Positions 35,217-46,201 of a stretch of DNA of 64,000 bases are shown one piece after another. The notes beneath the pieces are model-generated. The model was given only the letters and a program-made list of their open reading frames with translations, made no database searches and had not been told where the DNA came from. The translations under genes and the position numbers were made by a program. Numbering within the stretch: the first letter of the stretch is position 1; the number at the start of each line of letters is the position of its first letter. Location of the stretch: positions 3,596,001 to 3,660,000 of the forward strand of contig JBLDXI010000003.1 in assembly GCA_047495785.1 (NCBI GenBank), given 5' to 3'. The DNA is from Lepidodermella squamata. Taxonomy: Eukaryota > Gastrotricha.

Positions 35217-35905
35217 GTTTACTTTACCTCCAGGCGCTGATGAATCAGCTGACCATCTGGCGCCCATGGCGTAGCACCCTTTTTCTCGTGAGTAAGCAGT
35301 CTATCCTAAATTATGTCTATGGCAGAAGGCGAAAAGGTCGAAACAATATCATGCAAATTACCGCAATTTATTTTTTATTTATTTAAAAGGTGTCGCCCAA
35401 GAGCGGGAAGCTTGACATGGTAATATAGGAAAAAGATATGGCACATGTTCAGAGTTTATTTTTTTATTAAATGAGCATTAATCTTATTGTTGAGAGCTTG
35501 ACTTGAAAAATTAGGTGCAAGTAAAAGTGGGCAAAGAGACGTTAGATGTGTCTGTTCTGTTTCGTTGTAAGTCAAAACAAAGTGAGATGAATTATAGTAT
35601 AAAATAATCAACAACAAAGTAAATGTCTATATATACAGGTGTTCAAGAAATAATAGCCAGGCTATTTTTAGAGTTGGACTTTAGCCAGACGACACGCGAG
35701 CAAGTTGTCAAGCTGGACCCTGAACCATCTAGCCCAACCATAGACATAATTTAGGATAGACTGCCTACCATGGACATAATTTAGGATTGACTGCCTACCA
35801 TAGACATAATTTAGGATAGACTGCTTACTCACGAGATAAAGGGTGCTACGCCATGGGCGCCAGATGGTCAGCTGATTCATCAGCGCTTGGACGTAAAGTA
35901 AATAA
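35217..35905. repeat. Inverted repeat pair, about 100-bp arms
   Basis: The arm 35217-35320 (CGCTGATGAATCAGCTGACC, CATGGCGTAGCACCC) is repeated in reverse complement at about 35805-35905. The right arm lies inside the TA-flanked element at 35636-36414, so the two inverted repeats interlock. Confidence 0.7.
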
Positions 35906-36414
35906 AATATTCGATTGGTTTTTTACTGATTCCGAAGCGGTTTCAATTTTTCCAAGGGTTTGGTTGACGGATTCAGATGGAGGAAATCACGATGGAGATG
36001 GAGACGGAAAATAGAAAAAATGAAAAAAATATCTCTCAATTTGGTTTTGAAAGAAGCAAAAATACCACAAATTGGTTATGATTAATCTTAAAATTTCCAG
36101 CCGGAAACTGTTGGTCCATATTTCACCTATCATTTTTCATCAACTTGGCTATTGTAATCAACGAAATTGAATGCCTTTCAGTTCCGATTCACGAAACCAG
36201 TTTAAATGTGTTTTTTCATGATGCTATTTCCTCGACGATTTTTTTCAATTTTGGGTTTTGAGGTGGGAATAAAAAATCAAGTAAGAACATAAGTTCCCGC
36301 TTATACAAAAAAAACACGCCATCGACTCGCGTCTTAAGTGTTAGAAAAGTCGCGTGTCGTCTGGCTAAAGTCCAACTCTAAAAATAGCCTGGCTATTATT
36401 TTTTGAACACCCTG
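35636..36414. mobile_element. Nonautonomous TA-flanked terminal-inverted-repeat element
   Basis: The ends CAGGTGTTCAAGAAATAATAG (35636, here cut) and its near-perfect reverse complement (ending 36414) form 64-65 bp terminal inverted repeats. TA dinucleotides at 35634-35635 and 36415-36416 match the target duplication of Tc1/mariner elements. The 779-bp body has no transposase frame, so it would need help in trans. Assignment to a superfamily rests on ends and target site only. Confidence 0.75.
35738..35827. repeat. Three tandem 30-bp units
   Basis: Three copies of a 30-bp unit beginning CCATAGACATAATTTAGG lie at 35738, 35768 and 35798 with one to three differences. A single inverted copy of most of it is at about 35293-35320 and a fragment at 34496. 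Confidence 0.8.
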
Positions 36415-37731
36415 TACAGAGTTAGGGTAGAAGAGAAATACTACGGCAAATTTTTATGTTATACTGTGAAAAAACATTGAGATTTTTTACACAGGGGTAG
36501 AAAAAAATGTATCGATCGATAAATCAATCCGCTCTGTCAAGGTGGAAGCGATCGGGACTAAGTGGGACAACTTCGTCGCATAAATTATTCACTCGAGGGT
36601 GAGCTATATGCGGCGAACACTTGGGACGATATCGGTCAGCTTCATAGTCAGCTTGGTCCCACGAGCAATGACAGTGAGCATTTTAAACGTGAAAATCGAC
36701 CAAGTTGCCCCATGATAATCGGTTGACTGAAGCTCTAGATTACCGCAACAAATTGCAAAGTTCAGGGTGTGCCATTTGAAAGCTGTCTCAGAATCTGGGG
36801 ATGAAAACTTCATTGTCGCTGCCTATGAAGTCGCCAGGGTTTCGTCTCTGAGACCACGAGTGGGTTTGGTGCAGACAAACGAATCAAGGGGTTACAGATC
36901 GGGGGAAACTATATTTCTCCATGGAAAGCCATAGAGTATTCCTTCAATTCCTGCGTAATCCCGGTCTTTTCTCTGTCTCTTTGCCGCTCATCCCTTTTGT
37001 CTCTGCTTTCTTCCAGATAGTCACTAGCCTTCCCTCTTCTACTGTGTCTGATAATTCCTCTCCCTGTGATAAATTCTCAGGGTGTGCCCGTCCGATATTA
37101 TGAGCGGCGCTCTGTCCCTGACATGGGCCTTGCATTTCCAACGCCTTTCCAACCTGAATACTGTCACAAAAGGACACATAAAAAGCGTTTCATTTCCTTT
37201 CCCAAGGTCCCAGAATTTCCAGTTATGAAAGCTCGCAGCGCAAAATCTATCGGCTAGTAATGCCATGTAAAAAAGAAGGCCACAAAGGGATGCTATAGAC
37301 TATTAGCCTCTAGATAACTTTGATCGGGACGACATTGAAGAGACAACAAATGTCATGTCAACATTTTTTAGGAGAAATTGGTGAATTCTATCCCGACTAT
37401 GATAATATGCTCATTTTCAAGCTAGCCGAAATTGTCCCAAAAAACGCCCATCCTTATAGAATTACTTTATTTCCCACTATTTTTCCCACAGCTGATCTCG
37501 CAGCCTCCAGTTTAATTAAAAAAAGCGTAAACAAATAGCAAATAGTAGAACATAATCATACGCTCGGCTGTAAAAGGACTGTAAAAGAAAAAGCGTCCCA
37601 GCTGAGGAATCACATTGCTTGAGTAATCACAGGGTATTGCAGTATTAAAGCGGAATTGAATGAAATAAGACGAGTTATCGACAAAATCGAATTAAATTGT
37701 GTGAAAATGTACAAACTCCCATGAATACTGG
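36415..37731. other. Spacer between the inverted-repeat element and Ly6 gene D
   Basis: About 1.3 kb. Small frames on both strands show no domain. Nothing else identified. Confidence 0.45.
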
Positions 37732-38841
37732 TTATATTCCTGTTCGTAGAGATGAGTCTAGATTTCGTCTTCTCCTTCTCCTGATGATGAAACAAACGCC
37801 AGCAGTGACGGACAATGCCACTACGGCAATCGATAATCCACCAATTATCAAAGCGGTAACAACGGGAGGAATATCATCGGGTGGTTTGGTTGTAAAATCT
37901 AGACCCACTAGACTTATAGGATCATCCGTCGTCGTTGTTGTCGTTATTGTGGTAACATTTTGGTCGTTACACAGATCTTCTGTGCAACACTTCACGAATT
38001 GACTTGTCATACAACCGTTATCATCGATGCAACCACGTATACCAGTTTCCCTAAAATCGATTTTGGAATCGAAAATTGAAGAACAAAAAATAATACAATC
38101 GAAGTCTCACAGCTCGCTGTCGAAGAAAATACATCCATGATTGTAATTCGAAGGGCAATCGTACACCTCGTAGTTCTTGGGGTCTCCGCAGTAAGTAGTC
38201 TCGCTTGGTATACACAGATAGCATTGCTTAACAGCTGCAGCTGAAAATTGAAATTGGTTTGCCACCAACAGTGCTACTAGAGTAGCCTTGACAAGGTTTG
38301 CCAACCATTTAGAAGAAACGTATGAAGCTTTTGTCCTTCGAGTCCTGACACTCCAAAATCTAATAGTTAGAGAATTAATTACATCCAGCGCAAAATTGAT
38401 GCAATCCTCGAAATTAGGAAATAGAAACGCAACTGTCCCTGCAATGGTCAACAGAATGCCCAGATCATAAATCCATAGCTTCGGCTGCAACAATAAATAT
38501 ATGGAAAAGGCGGTATTCCAACAAAACAAATCAAGCATTAGGGTCTCGAATTTGTAGCAATGATTATTTTTCCAATCGTCGATATCCAATAATAGCTTTA
38601 ATCGACGACGTGGATTGTATTTAAGGAGAAAATTGAGATTCCAAAGCGGAATGAGTAACAGCGACGCTATCAGTAGTCCATTTTTTTTGTCGAAATATGT
38701 TATCAGGCGATTGGCTGATCCGATATCGATTTTTTGCAGCCGAGTAATATTTTCCAGAGCCTTCTTGATATCCAAATGGGTATGATTCCGGCTCAACCCC
38801 TTCTCAAACCCAGACCGATGTCCAATTAATGTTTGGAACAT
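37732..38841 (-). CDS. Transmembrane Ly6/uPAR-domain protein D with hydrophobic N-terminal module
   Basis: Two exons: 38841-38111 and 38050-37732, about 349 residues. The Ly6 part runs from CYLCIPSETTYCGDP to CCTEDLCNDQ. It is followed by a Thr-rich stalk, a membrane helix (ALIIGGLSIAVVALSVTAG) and an RRRRRR tail. Before it lies an in-frame stretch of about 170 residues. It includes an N-terminal helix region, then hydrophobic segments (LLIASLLLIPLWNLNFLL, WIYDLGILLTIAGTVAFLF) that would cross the membrane. Paralog C joins the same flanking residues directly, skipping about 115 residues. The module is therefore either a gain in D or a loss in C. The intron donor and acceptor match the paralogs. 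Confidence 0.75.
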
Positions 38842-40264
38842 AAATCCTCAATGAAATTCTGAACAAAATGCTGACAAAAAGAAGAATATCTAGATGAACT
38901 AAACGACATAGACATAAAAATAAATGATAGAATAATAGCTGAAATCGGCCATAATTAAAGTAACAGCCTAAGAAGTGGTCAGGTTTCAAGCAGAGGTTAT
39001 GGATATGGAGGAGGCAACTATCGTCGATTGTGAAAGCTGCTAGTAACAGATCTCTCAGAGACAGCAGCTCCCACACACACCTGACAAAGGACACCATTCA
39101 TTTGCAATCAAGAGAATGCCACTTGTTGCAAATGGGGATCATTGATCGATCAGCAACAGTCGACTCGTGTTTGTTCGAAGTTCCAAGCCTTCAACGACAT
39201 GTTAGCGCAGTTTCGAATATTGCGTCTGACAACGCCGAAAAGGATTATATCTCAGCTATCCTCGGCTCCACAGATGTGTTAGACAATCGCAATCTAGGTA
39301 TCGCCTGAAGAATCATCGGGCATGGGTCGGGAAGGCTATTGTGCTGAACAGCTGACAGTTCCAACTCGTCATCTCATGAGCAGGACCACCATTAAGATCA
39401 TTGGCCGAAGCTCAATCCGCTCAATCAAAGCTCAATCTCCTATGCAAATTTGTTCTTTGCATCTCATGTGACGACTTGGACGGCCAGTGATTTTCGACGA
39501 AGCTGCATTTGAGCCGTTTACGCCCATCTGCCTCAGCTGCAATCTCCAGAAGAAAAAGTTGTTACGAATGTAGCAACTGCAGCAAATTTCAGGGAGATCC
39601 ATCAGCCGTGGCGGCAACCAGGACCGCTGCTTCCTTGCCAACGCTAAAATCAGGGTCTTCCATGGATTTTCTTACGACTGGGTGCTGTTGCCAAATCTTG
39701 GCGATGGGTTACGCGCTACTAGGTCGCTACTAGGTCGCAATTAGCCATGAAAACAAGCAGCATGCCAAGATTGTTTCTGCTTGTAGTCCGAGATTTCCAA
39801 CATGAAACCGACTTGAGTAGTGCTGCTTCCCGAACCTCAGGATTTCAGTGTCAGCCAACGTTTTCTAGCGCGTAGCGCGAGAGTAAACATTATTCCTACA
39901 TGTTTCTTCGGTGGCTCTTTTATACAGGTTCTGGAATGTGCGAGAGAACACTCATTTTTTATTTCAATGTAACTGCCGCCAATCATTATTATCCTGAATC
40001 ATCATTTACAGGATTAGAAGGTCATTCCACTTACACAATCCTCAATTTTATCTAATCTCACTTTCCTCATTCACTGGAAGTGAGTTTGCTCGGATATCTT
40101 GTCATGCCTATATTCGAATTCATGATGGAAGAAACAGTCATCGGGCTTTTCACTTTACTTCATACATAGCGCCAAGCAAGACTCTGACCGAAACGTGCGC
40201 ATTAGGTCGAAATAAAATTATACATAAACACTAATATATTATGTTTATGAAATATTTTTTGCGA
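38842..40264. other. Spacer between Ly6 genes D and E
   Basis: About 1.4 kb with the Ly6 D promoter side and the 3' flank of gene E. No gene or element recognised. Confidence 0.45.
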
Positions 40265-40894
40265 CTAATGGAGCATCAAAGCTGAATCCTGGGACGGTCT
40301 GGAGAAGCTTGGCATGGGTCCAGTCGGTGACAACCCTCCAGTTGACAACCGAGTGCTGTTTCGTTTCTCCCATTTCCGATCAGCTCTTCGTCGTCTGTGC
40401 ATACGATACATGTAGATCGAAAAGATGATCGAAAAAAGCGACATGGCGACACAAACCCCAGCTATACCAACAACAGCCGGCGTGCTTAGTCCCTGTTCCT
40501 TCACGCGGCTGGACGACGACGGCGATGCCGATAGCCCGCCCTCGTCTTCATCTTCAAGTTCGAACACGTTGAACACTTCGTTGTTACAAAGGTCTGAATC
40601 GCAGCATTTCGACCGCGATTTGCAACCAGTTTGATCTGAGCAGCTTCTGACTACATTATCCCTACAAAGATTCAAATGAAGAAAACTAAGTAATCAAAAA
40701 GTGTAGCCTTACGATCTTCCAGAGTAAATTGTGACGCAGCCGTTGTCGAAACCACTTGGACATGTCATAGGTCTGAAGTTTCTCGGGTCATTGCACCCGT
40801 CGGAAATGCAGAAATGGCAAACCAGTGCCAAAGTTTGCGTCGCACCGGCTAGAACCAGAGCCGTGAGTGCAATAAAACCGTTAAAGCGAAGCAT
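40265..40894 (-). CDS. Transmembrane Ly6-domain protein E (divergent)
   Basis: Two exons: 40894-40713 and 40661-40265, about 192 residues. It has a clean signal peptide (MLRFNGFIALTALVLAGATQTLA). The Ly6 domain is CHFCISDGCNDP through NGCVTIYSGRSDNVVRSC to CCDSDLCNNE. An acidic Ser-rich stalk (ELEDEDEGGLSASPSSSS), a membrane helix (VVGIAGVCVAMSLFSIIFSIYMY) and a basic tail of about 50 residues follow. It shares domain order and intron position with A, C and D but little sequence, so it is an older branch. The tail is long enough for cytoplasmic binding, but no known motif is seen. Confidence 0.85.
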
Positions 40895-40964
40895 TTTTCT
40901 ACAACAAAATCACATCATGCCCTCGGGCTCAGGAGATATTTTAAGAGGAAATAATGATAAAGAA

Positions 40965-41210
40965 ATGTTATCAGTCTCGCTAATTGCAGTGTGGGTCGCT
41001 TGTTTGGACGGTTCAAGCTATCCCAGCTTCATCACTGATAATTTTCAGAACGAGAAAAACCACTTCCTTAAAAGATATAAAAGGTTATACCATTATGAGG
41101 ACGAAAATTCTATACTGAGCAATTATGGATGGTTCCATCATAAACTCGTAAATGAGGAAACGGAATCCGTTGAAAAACAAAAACATGTAACATCTGATAT
41201 TTTCAGCTGA
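40965..41210 (+). CDS. Possible small secreted peptide precursor
   Basis: An 81-residue frame starts with a signal-like MLSVSLIAVWVACLDG. It contains a dibasic-type site (FLKRYKRLYHYEDENS) and ends KQKHVTSDIFS. It lies divergent from Ly6 gene E with about 70 nt between starts. No family is recognised and no intron is needed. It may be a peptide hormone or small secreted protein, or chance. Confidence 0.35.
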   Translation: MLSVSLIAVWVACLDGSSYPSFITDNFQNEKNHFLKRYKRLYHYEDENSILSNYGWFHHKLVNEETESVEKQKHVTSDIFS

Positions 41211-41399
41211 ATTCCAATCACGCGACTCGTTGAAAAACATAATATAATTATGTTTGAAAAACGTTTACCTACTTTTCCAATTTTCCAAAATGCGACACCT
41301 CCTTTTGAAATTCATTGTTTTTATTAACAAATCGATAATGTGGTTGAAATCGGAAGAAAAAATCATTCCCAGAATTACGTATATCGGTTAGGTATTTTG

Positions 41400-43796
41400 C
41401 TAAACTTTGCCGACAGGAACTAGCGAACTTTTCGAGCTGATATCACTGATGATTTTGAGCGCCCGTTTCGTTGCTTCGTAGGTCTTTATAACGCTTTCGC
41501 GATAGGCAGCTTCATCAGGATTAACCTCCAGTAAATCTTCGTCAGACTCTTGAACGACAATGTGAAAATCAGCGGTGAAAAATTGCTTCAATTCGTTAAC
41601 AATTAGCAGAACAATCGTCTTTGGCACCATGTCGAAGGTTGTTTTATGAACGATTTCCATGTAAGATTCAACGCATTTGCCGATCACTATGACCCGCTTG
41701 CGATGTTCAGGATCGACCAGGATGCTGGAGATGATACTCTCCCACGACTCGTTCGAAGTTTTAACTGGAGCTGGCCTGGATGGCTTCGGGGAATCGGTCA
41801 CTGAATCGAAAGGATTCAATGGGTTCGCATCAACAGGAACAGGTGCCCCTGCGACCCGGAGAAAAGCATCCCGCCAGGCGTTTTTCGTCTCGACATCGCC
41901 GCAAATGAGTTCCAAATGCTTGTAATCGCCGACTAGATTCCGACCATCGACGCTGAAGACTGCGAAGAGATACTTGGAGCTCGATTGAAGATCCCGATAC
42001 TTCAACCCATTCGCCGGAATTCTGAACTTGACTTGATTCTCCTTATCGTCAGAAAACGCTGTTAAAGAATCACTAGTTAGGACGAACCAAGCTTGTTCCT
42101 TAGAATTTTTGAATAGATTAGAATTCTGCATGGTCAGCCAGCTTTTGATCAGCTGAGTGTTTGCCGCTCGTTGTACTGGAGGCGAAGGTTGTTTTTGTTG
42201 TTGTTGTTCGGGTTGTTCAACCTCCTGCGAGGCCTTCAAGAAGCCGATAAAGTCTTTATGATTGATGTTGATGTAAGCCATCTGCATATCCATCAGCATT
42301 TTGACTTGGTCCTTGCAAGCTTGTTCGCATTCTCGAGCCTTTTGAAAAGCCACCCGTTCACACTCAGCTTGAAGCCTAGGGTACTGCTTCATTTTCCCGG
42401 TAGCCTTATGAATCGCGGCTATGACTTCTTTGAGTACCATATCGACGCATTTGTAACTCGGCTCTAGGATGCGTTTGATTTGAGCTCGAACAACCGCCTC
42501 GAAGGCTGAGTGCGGGGTGAAGAGGCTAGTTCGAATGGCTTCGTTGTTCCAGATTGCAAAGCTGATTTCTTTGCACATCTTAGCTTTGTCGAGGGTTAGC
42601 GAGCTCAGCTCCTTCTGGAACTTGGTGTGGAATATGATGTTGATCATGGCTCCGGCGATCAGATTCTCGCTGAAGGACTGAAAAGTATAAAATCATTTAG
42701 AAAAAATTGAAATTAAATTTTTCAAATTTACCTCAACATCCGATCCGAACATAAGATTCTGAAACTCATCGGAAAAGTCGTGAAGCATTTGAGCAGCTTT
42801 CCGCCGGCGGCCTTTCTCGTCAACCGGGCCAAATTGCACGACATCCTTCTCCATTTTCGCCAATTTATCCTGCAAATCTCGCCGCAGGCCAGGAAATCGT
42901 TCCCGGATGTGTTCGGTCAACTGCTGATTCAAGGCTCGTTGGAGGAATATCGTGCCATTGCGTTCGGCCAGGTGGCGATAGGCTGGGTGGTTGGTGAAGT
43001 ACTTCCGCTCAGCGTCGACCGTTGATCTTATGTCTTTTTTACTCTCGATATCTCGCTGGCTTCGATTGACCACACCGATGTAACCGCGTCGAAGTGGTAG
43101 GACTTTATTCTCCAAAATGTCCCTCGCATCAGTTCCAGCGTCCATTAAATCTAGCTTTGTGATAACGCCAATAGTTCTCAGGCCCTGAGGATCGACCTCT
43201 CTCGCGATTTGCAACGCGTCTGAATTCGCCAGATCAGCATTGGCCGGTGAAACAGCTAGAATCAAACAGTTTTCGCGAGCAATGTACTCGAGAACCATTT
43301 TGCGAATCTGCTCGACGATATCCTTCGGTTGATCGCCGACTGGGTTCTTCGTTAGCCCGGGCAGGTCGATCAGGGTCAAATTTAGCACATTAGGCGAGTA
43401 GATTCGCAAATTGATAGGAACGTTTGAGACAGATTTCTTCGAACCCAAAAGTCGGTCAGTTTCACTCTCGATTTCTTCGCGAACCTCATCGAAGTTGTAG
43501 TACTGTTTGTCTCGCTTGTGTAGGAACTCGGCGTATTCCGTCGGGTGGTGGATGAGTTGCAGGACAAGAGGTCGGCGAGTGACAATGCCTGAACCTCTCG
43601 GCAGAAAGTCGCGACCGACGACGTTCTCCAAAACAGAACTTTTCCCAGCGGATTGACAGCCGACTACGGCGATTTGAGGCAAATCGAGTGAGAGGGGTAG
43701 TCCTAATGATGTGAAGGCATCTTGAAGGCTATTGACAACAGCGATGAGCTGTTCCATGCCCTGATTGCCTAAAACTACTGTTGAAGTTCCGGACAT
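41400..43796 (-). CDS. DNM: Dynamin GTPase 2
   Basis: Two exons: 43796-42732 and 42677-41400, about 780 residues. The GTPase domain has [21 protein letters not shown] and VITKLDLMD. The stalk, a PH domain ([15 protein letters not shown]) and a GTPase effector domain ([20 protein letters not shown]) follow. Before the PH domain is a Gln/Pro-rich insert ([14 protein letters not shown]). Between PH and GED there is an NPF motif (PLNPFDSV) that could bind EH-domain endocytic proteins. The chain stops soon after the effector domain (LVPVGKV), so no proline-rich tail exists. It has one intron against three in dynamin 1, suggesting intron loss or an old split. It should also work in membrane scission, probably with different partners. 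Confidence 0.95.
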
Positions 43797-43870
43797 TTTG
43801 CAATATTATAGTAAAAAGGCTTTGTAGTACAGTTAGTCTTAGTTGCTTGATAACCATAGTTTATCCAGCT

Positions 43871-43877
43871 TTTATAT
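43871..43877 (-). promoter_or_regulatory. TATA box of dynamin 2
   Basis: TATAAAA on the minus strand, 75 nt upstream of the start codon at 43796. Spacing is close to that of the TATA box at 11123. Confidence 0.45.
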
Positions 43878-45041
43878 GCAGCGATTAGGTTACGCCTCTT
43901 TCATGTTATCACATCATAACCAGACTGGCCTTATCAAATTTCCAATGGCTTGATTCATCGATATCGCGGTGAATCAGCAGAGCAACAGGGCGGCTCTACA
44001 GCATAGATATAACAAGGCTTGCTAATTTCACCGAATTTTATCTCGTCAAAATTGAAGTTCCGTTTTATTTTTTCAATTCGTGAAATTTGACCCTTTAATT
44101 AGTTCAACTTTTTTCTTGAGCGATAAATAATGCGCAGTTCCTATAATAGCTGAATAATAGCCGTAGTGGGCGAGTGTTACTTTGGTGCGGCAATTACGAT
44201 GAATCATAAGTGTTGTTTCACGTTCACAATTCTTCTAGATATTTCCATAAACATGTTGACATTGTTCAAGAAAACAAGCGTTGCACTTGTAAAGTTAAAA
44301 TTATCCTGAAATTAAACAAATTTAAATCTTAAAATAGTCGAGGTCTATTGTCAACTGTGATTAATTGATATTATAGAAACCTCTACCTTGGCGCTTTTGT
44401 TACACCACGGTTAAAAATAATAAACACGTTGTAGAACTCCCAACGTGATGATTTTTTCAGTTCCGAGGAAACACAATAGCTGGTGATATTCGACACGGCA
44501 GAGATCTTGCATTTTGACCTACCGGTGCCTGACACGGCTGGCAACTTGTAATAGATGACGACGATGTTAAAAAAACGGCTTTACGCATTTGTTATTTATG
44601 CGCTAATGTGGTCACGCGCGGTTTTCAATGTGTATAAAGGAGCTAACGCACACGTTTTGGCAGCGACAGCCATTAACAACGATCAGCCTAGTCGCGGTCC
44701 GCCTCCTTAACTTCAAGTGTCACGAAATAAGATGGCGCTCGAAAACACCATTATACCGTATATATTTTCGTGAAATAAACACGCGTTTTTCAATATATTA
44801 CTATAATTGGTTAATTAATAGTTGAAATGTACACGTAGTGCGATAGCTGTTTCAGACATCGGATAAACAATGGATAAACACATACCTTAAGTGGTTTCCC
44901 CTGCATTTTCGACAACATTTCTTTTAAATCGCACTGAAAGTGAACCTGGCCAACAAAAAATCTGCATTATTTTTTTATAATTTTATGTTCGAAAATTGAC
45001 CCGATTTCCTTATTCTTTTAGATAATTAAATGTAGGGCAAA
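43878..45041. other. Spacer between dynamin 2 and the ankyrin gene
   Basis: About 1.2 kb between divergent genes. A GTATAAAGG at about 44633 is promoter-like but no gene start fits it well. No coding sequence supported. Confidence 0.45.
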
Positions 45042-45874
45042 ATGCCTTTTACAGCAATATTGATCCAAGCGCTAACCATCGCCTATTTAGCGAAAGTTGT
45101 TCGGCTATGTGAAAGTCAAGCTCAACCTCGATTACGCGGCGGCCAACCGGTAACATTTTTTCCCCCTCAATAAAAAATAGTTTTTAAATTTCAATTTTAA
45201 AGGATACAATTAATTACAATATAAATATTCGCGATCGAGTAATACCTCAAGCTGATACTAAGAACGCTTTCGATGACTCAGCGACTAGCATTCGAGACAT
45301 TCTAACATATTTCGACAGTCAAGGCCAGTCGTTTGACGCCGCTAACTCAATGGGCGACCTCGCGCTGATTGTCTCAGCTGGGTCTGGTGACAACGCCCAG
45401 GTGAAAAAACTCCTGGATAACGGCGCTAGAATTGACGCGAGGAATGGCCAAAATTCGACTGCGTTGATTATGGCGGCTCGTTTCGGCAATTTTGAAACAG
45501 TTCGATTGCTACTCGACCGGGCTGCGGACGTCCAGGCTCGGAATAATTTAAACTACACAGCCCTTCACATTGCAGCGGAGTACGGCTATGTCGAAATTTG
45601 CGGTCTCTTACTAGATCGAGGGGCGGCGATTGACTTCAAGGAGGGGAAAGGACATACGCCTATGCTTCTAGCCGCTCTTCATGACAAATCACGAGTAGTG
45701 GACGAACTACTACGCCGGGGAGCTGATGTGAATGCTAGGAATCTGGACGGTTGGACGGCGATCCGTCTAGCGGCTAAAGCTGGTTTCACGGATACAGTTC
45801 GAGTACTGCGCCGGTACAGGGCTGATACAAGTGATTGCTTGTTCAGAATTTGTACAGGAATTTTATCGCGATGA
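45042..45874 (+). CDS. Ankyrin-repeat protein with signal peptide
   Basis: Two exons: 45042-45149 and 45203-45874, about 259 residues. The N-terminus MPFTAILIQALTIAYLAKVV followed by RLCESQAQ looks like a signal peptide or membrane anchor. Five ankyrin repeats follow from about residue 85 (DNAQVKKLLDNGARIDARN, then NFETVRLLLDRAADVQARN, YVEICGLLLDRGAAIDFKE, SRVVDELLRRGADVNARN and a last partial one). Ankyrin repeats are normally cytoplasmic or nuclear, so export or anchoring is unusual. The 53-nt intron shows it is not a bacterial contaminant. Function unknown. Confidence 0.75.
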
Positions 45875-46201
45875 AAAATGATGAACTTAGAACACTATCT
45901 CAAACCCACATGAAATCAGTCTGAATTTTCGTAACAATAATTTGCGTTTTATAAAAGTTATTACTTATTTAATCATTGAGTGCAATTCGACACGATGCAG
46001 GTCAACGTCACAATAGGCTATAAAAAATGAACTGTTCTACGAAGACATTTTTTGACGTTTTAGGCTGAAAAAGTTGGACTGCCATCACTTATCGTTTTGT
46101 GGGTGTCGATGCATAAGTCATTAGCAGCTACAGAAACTAGCTAACCACGCTCAGTTTTCAGATGCCACTTTCTAAGGTAGTCGTTTTATAGCAGAAAAAC
46201 A

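Noticed and set aside
35668-35880. Minus-strand frame with repeated SILNYVYGRQ units
   Set aside because: It is a reading of the 30-bp tandem repeat inside the inverted-repeat element; no start context or homology.
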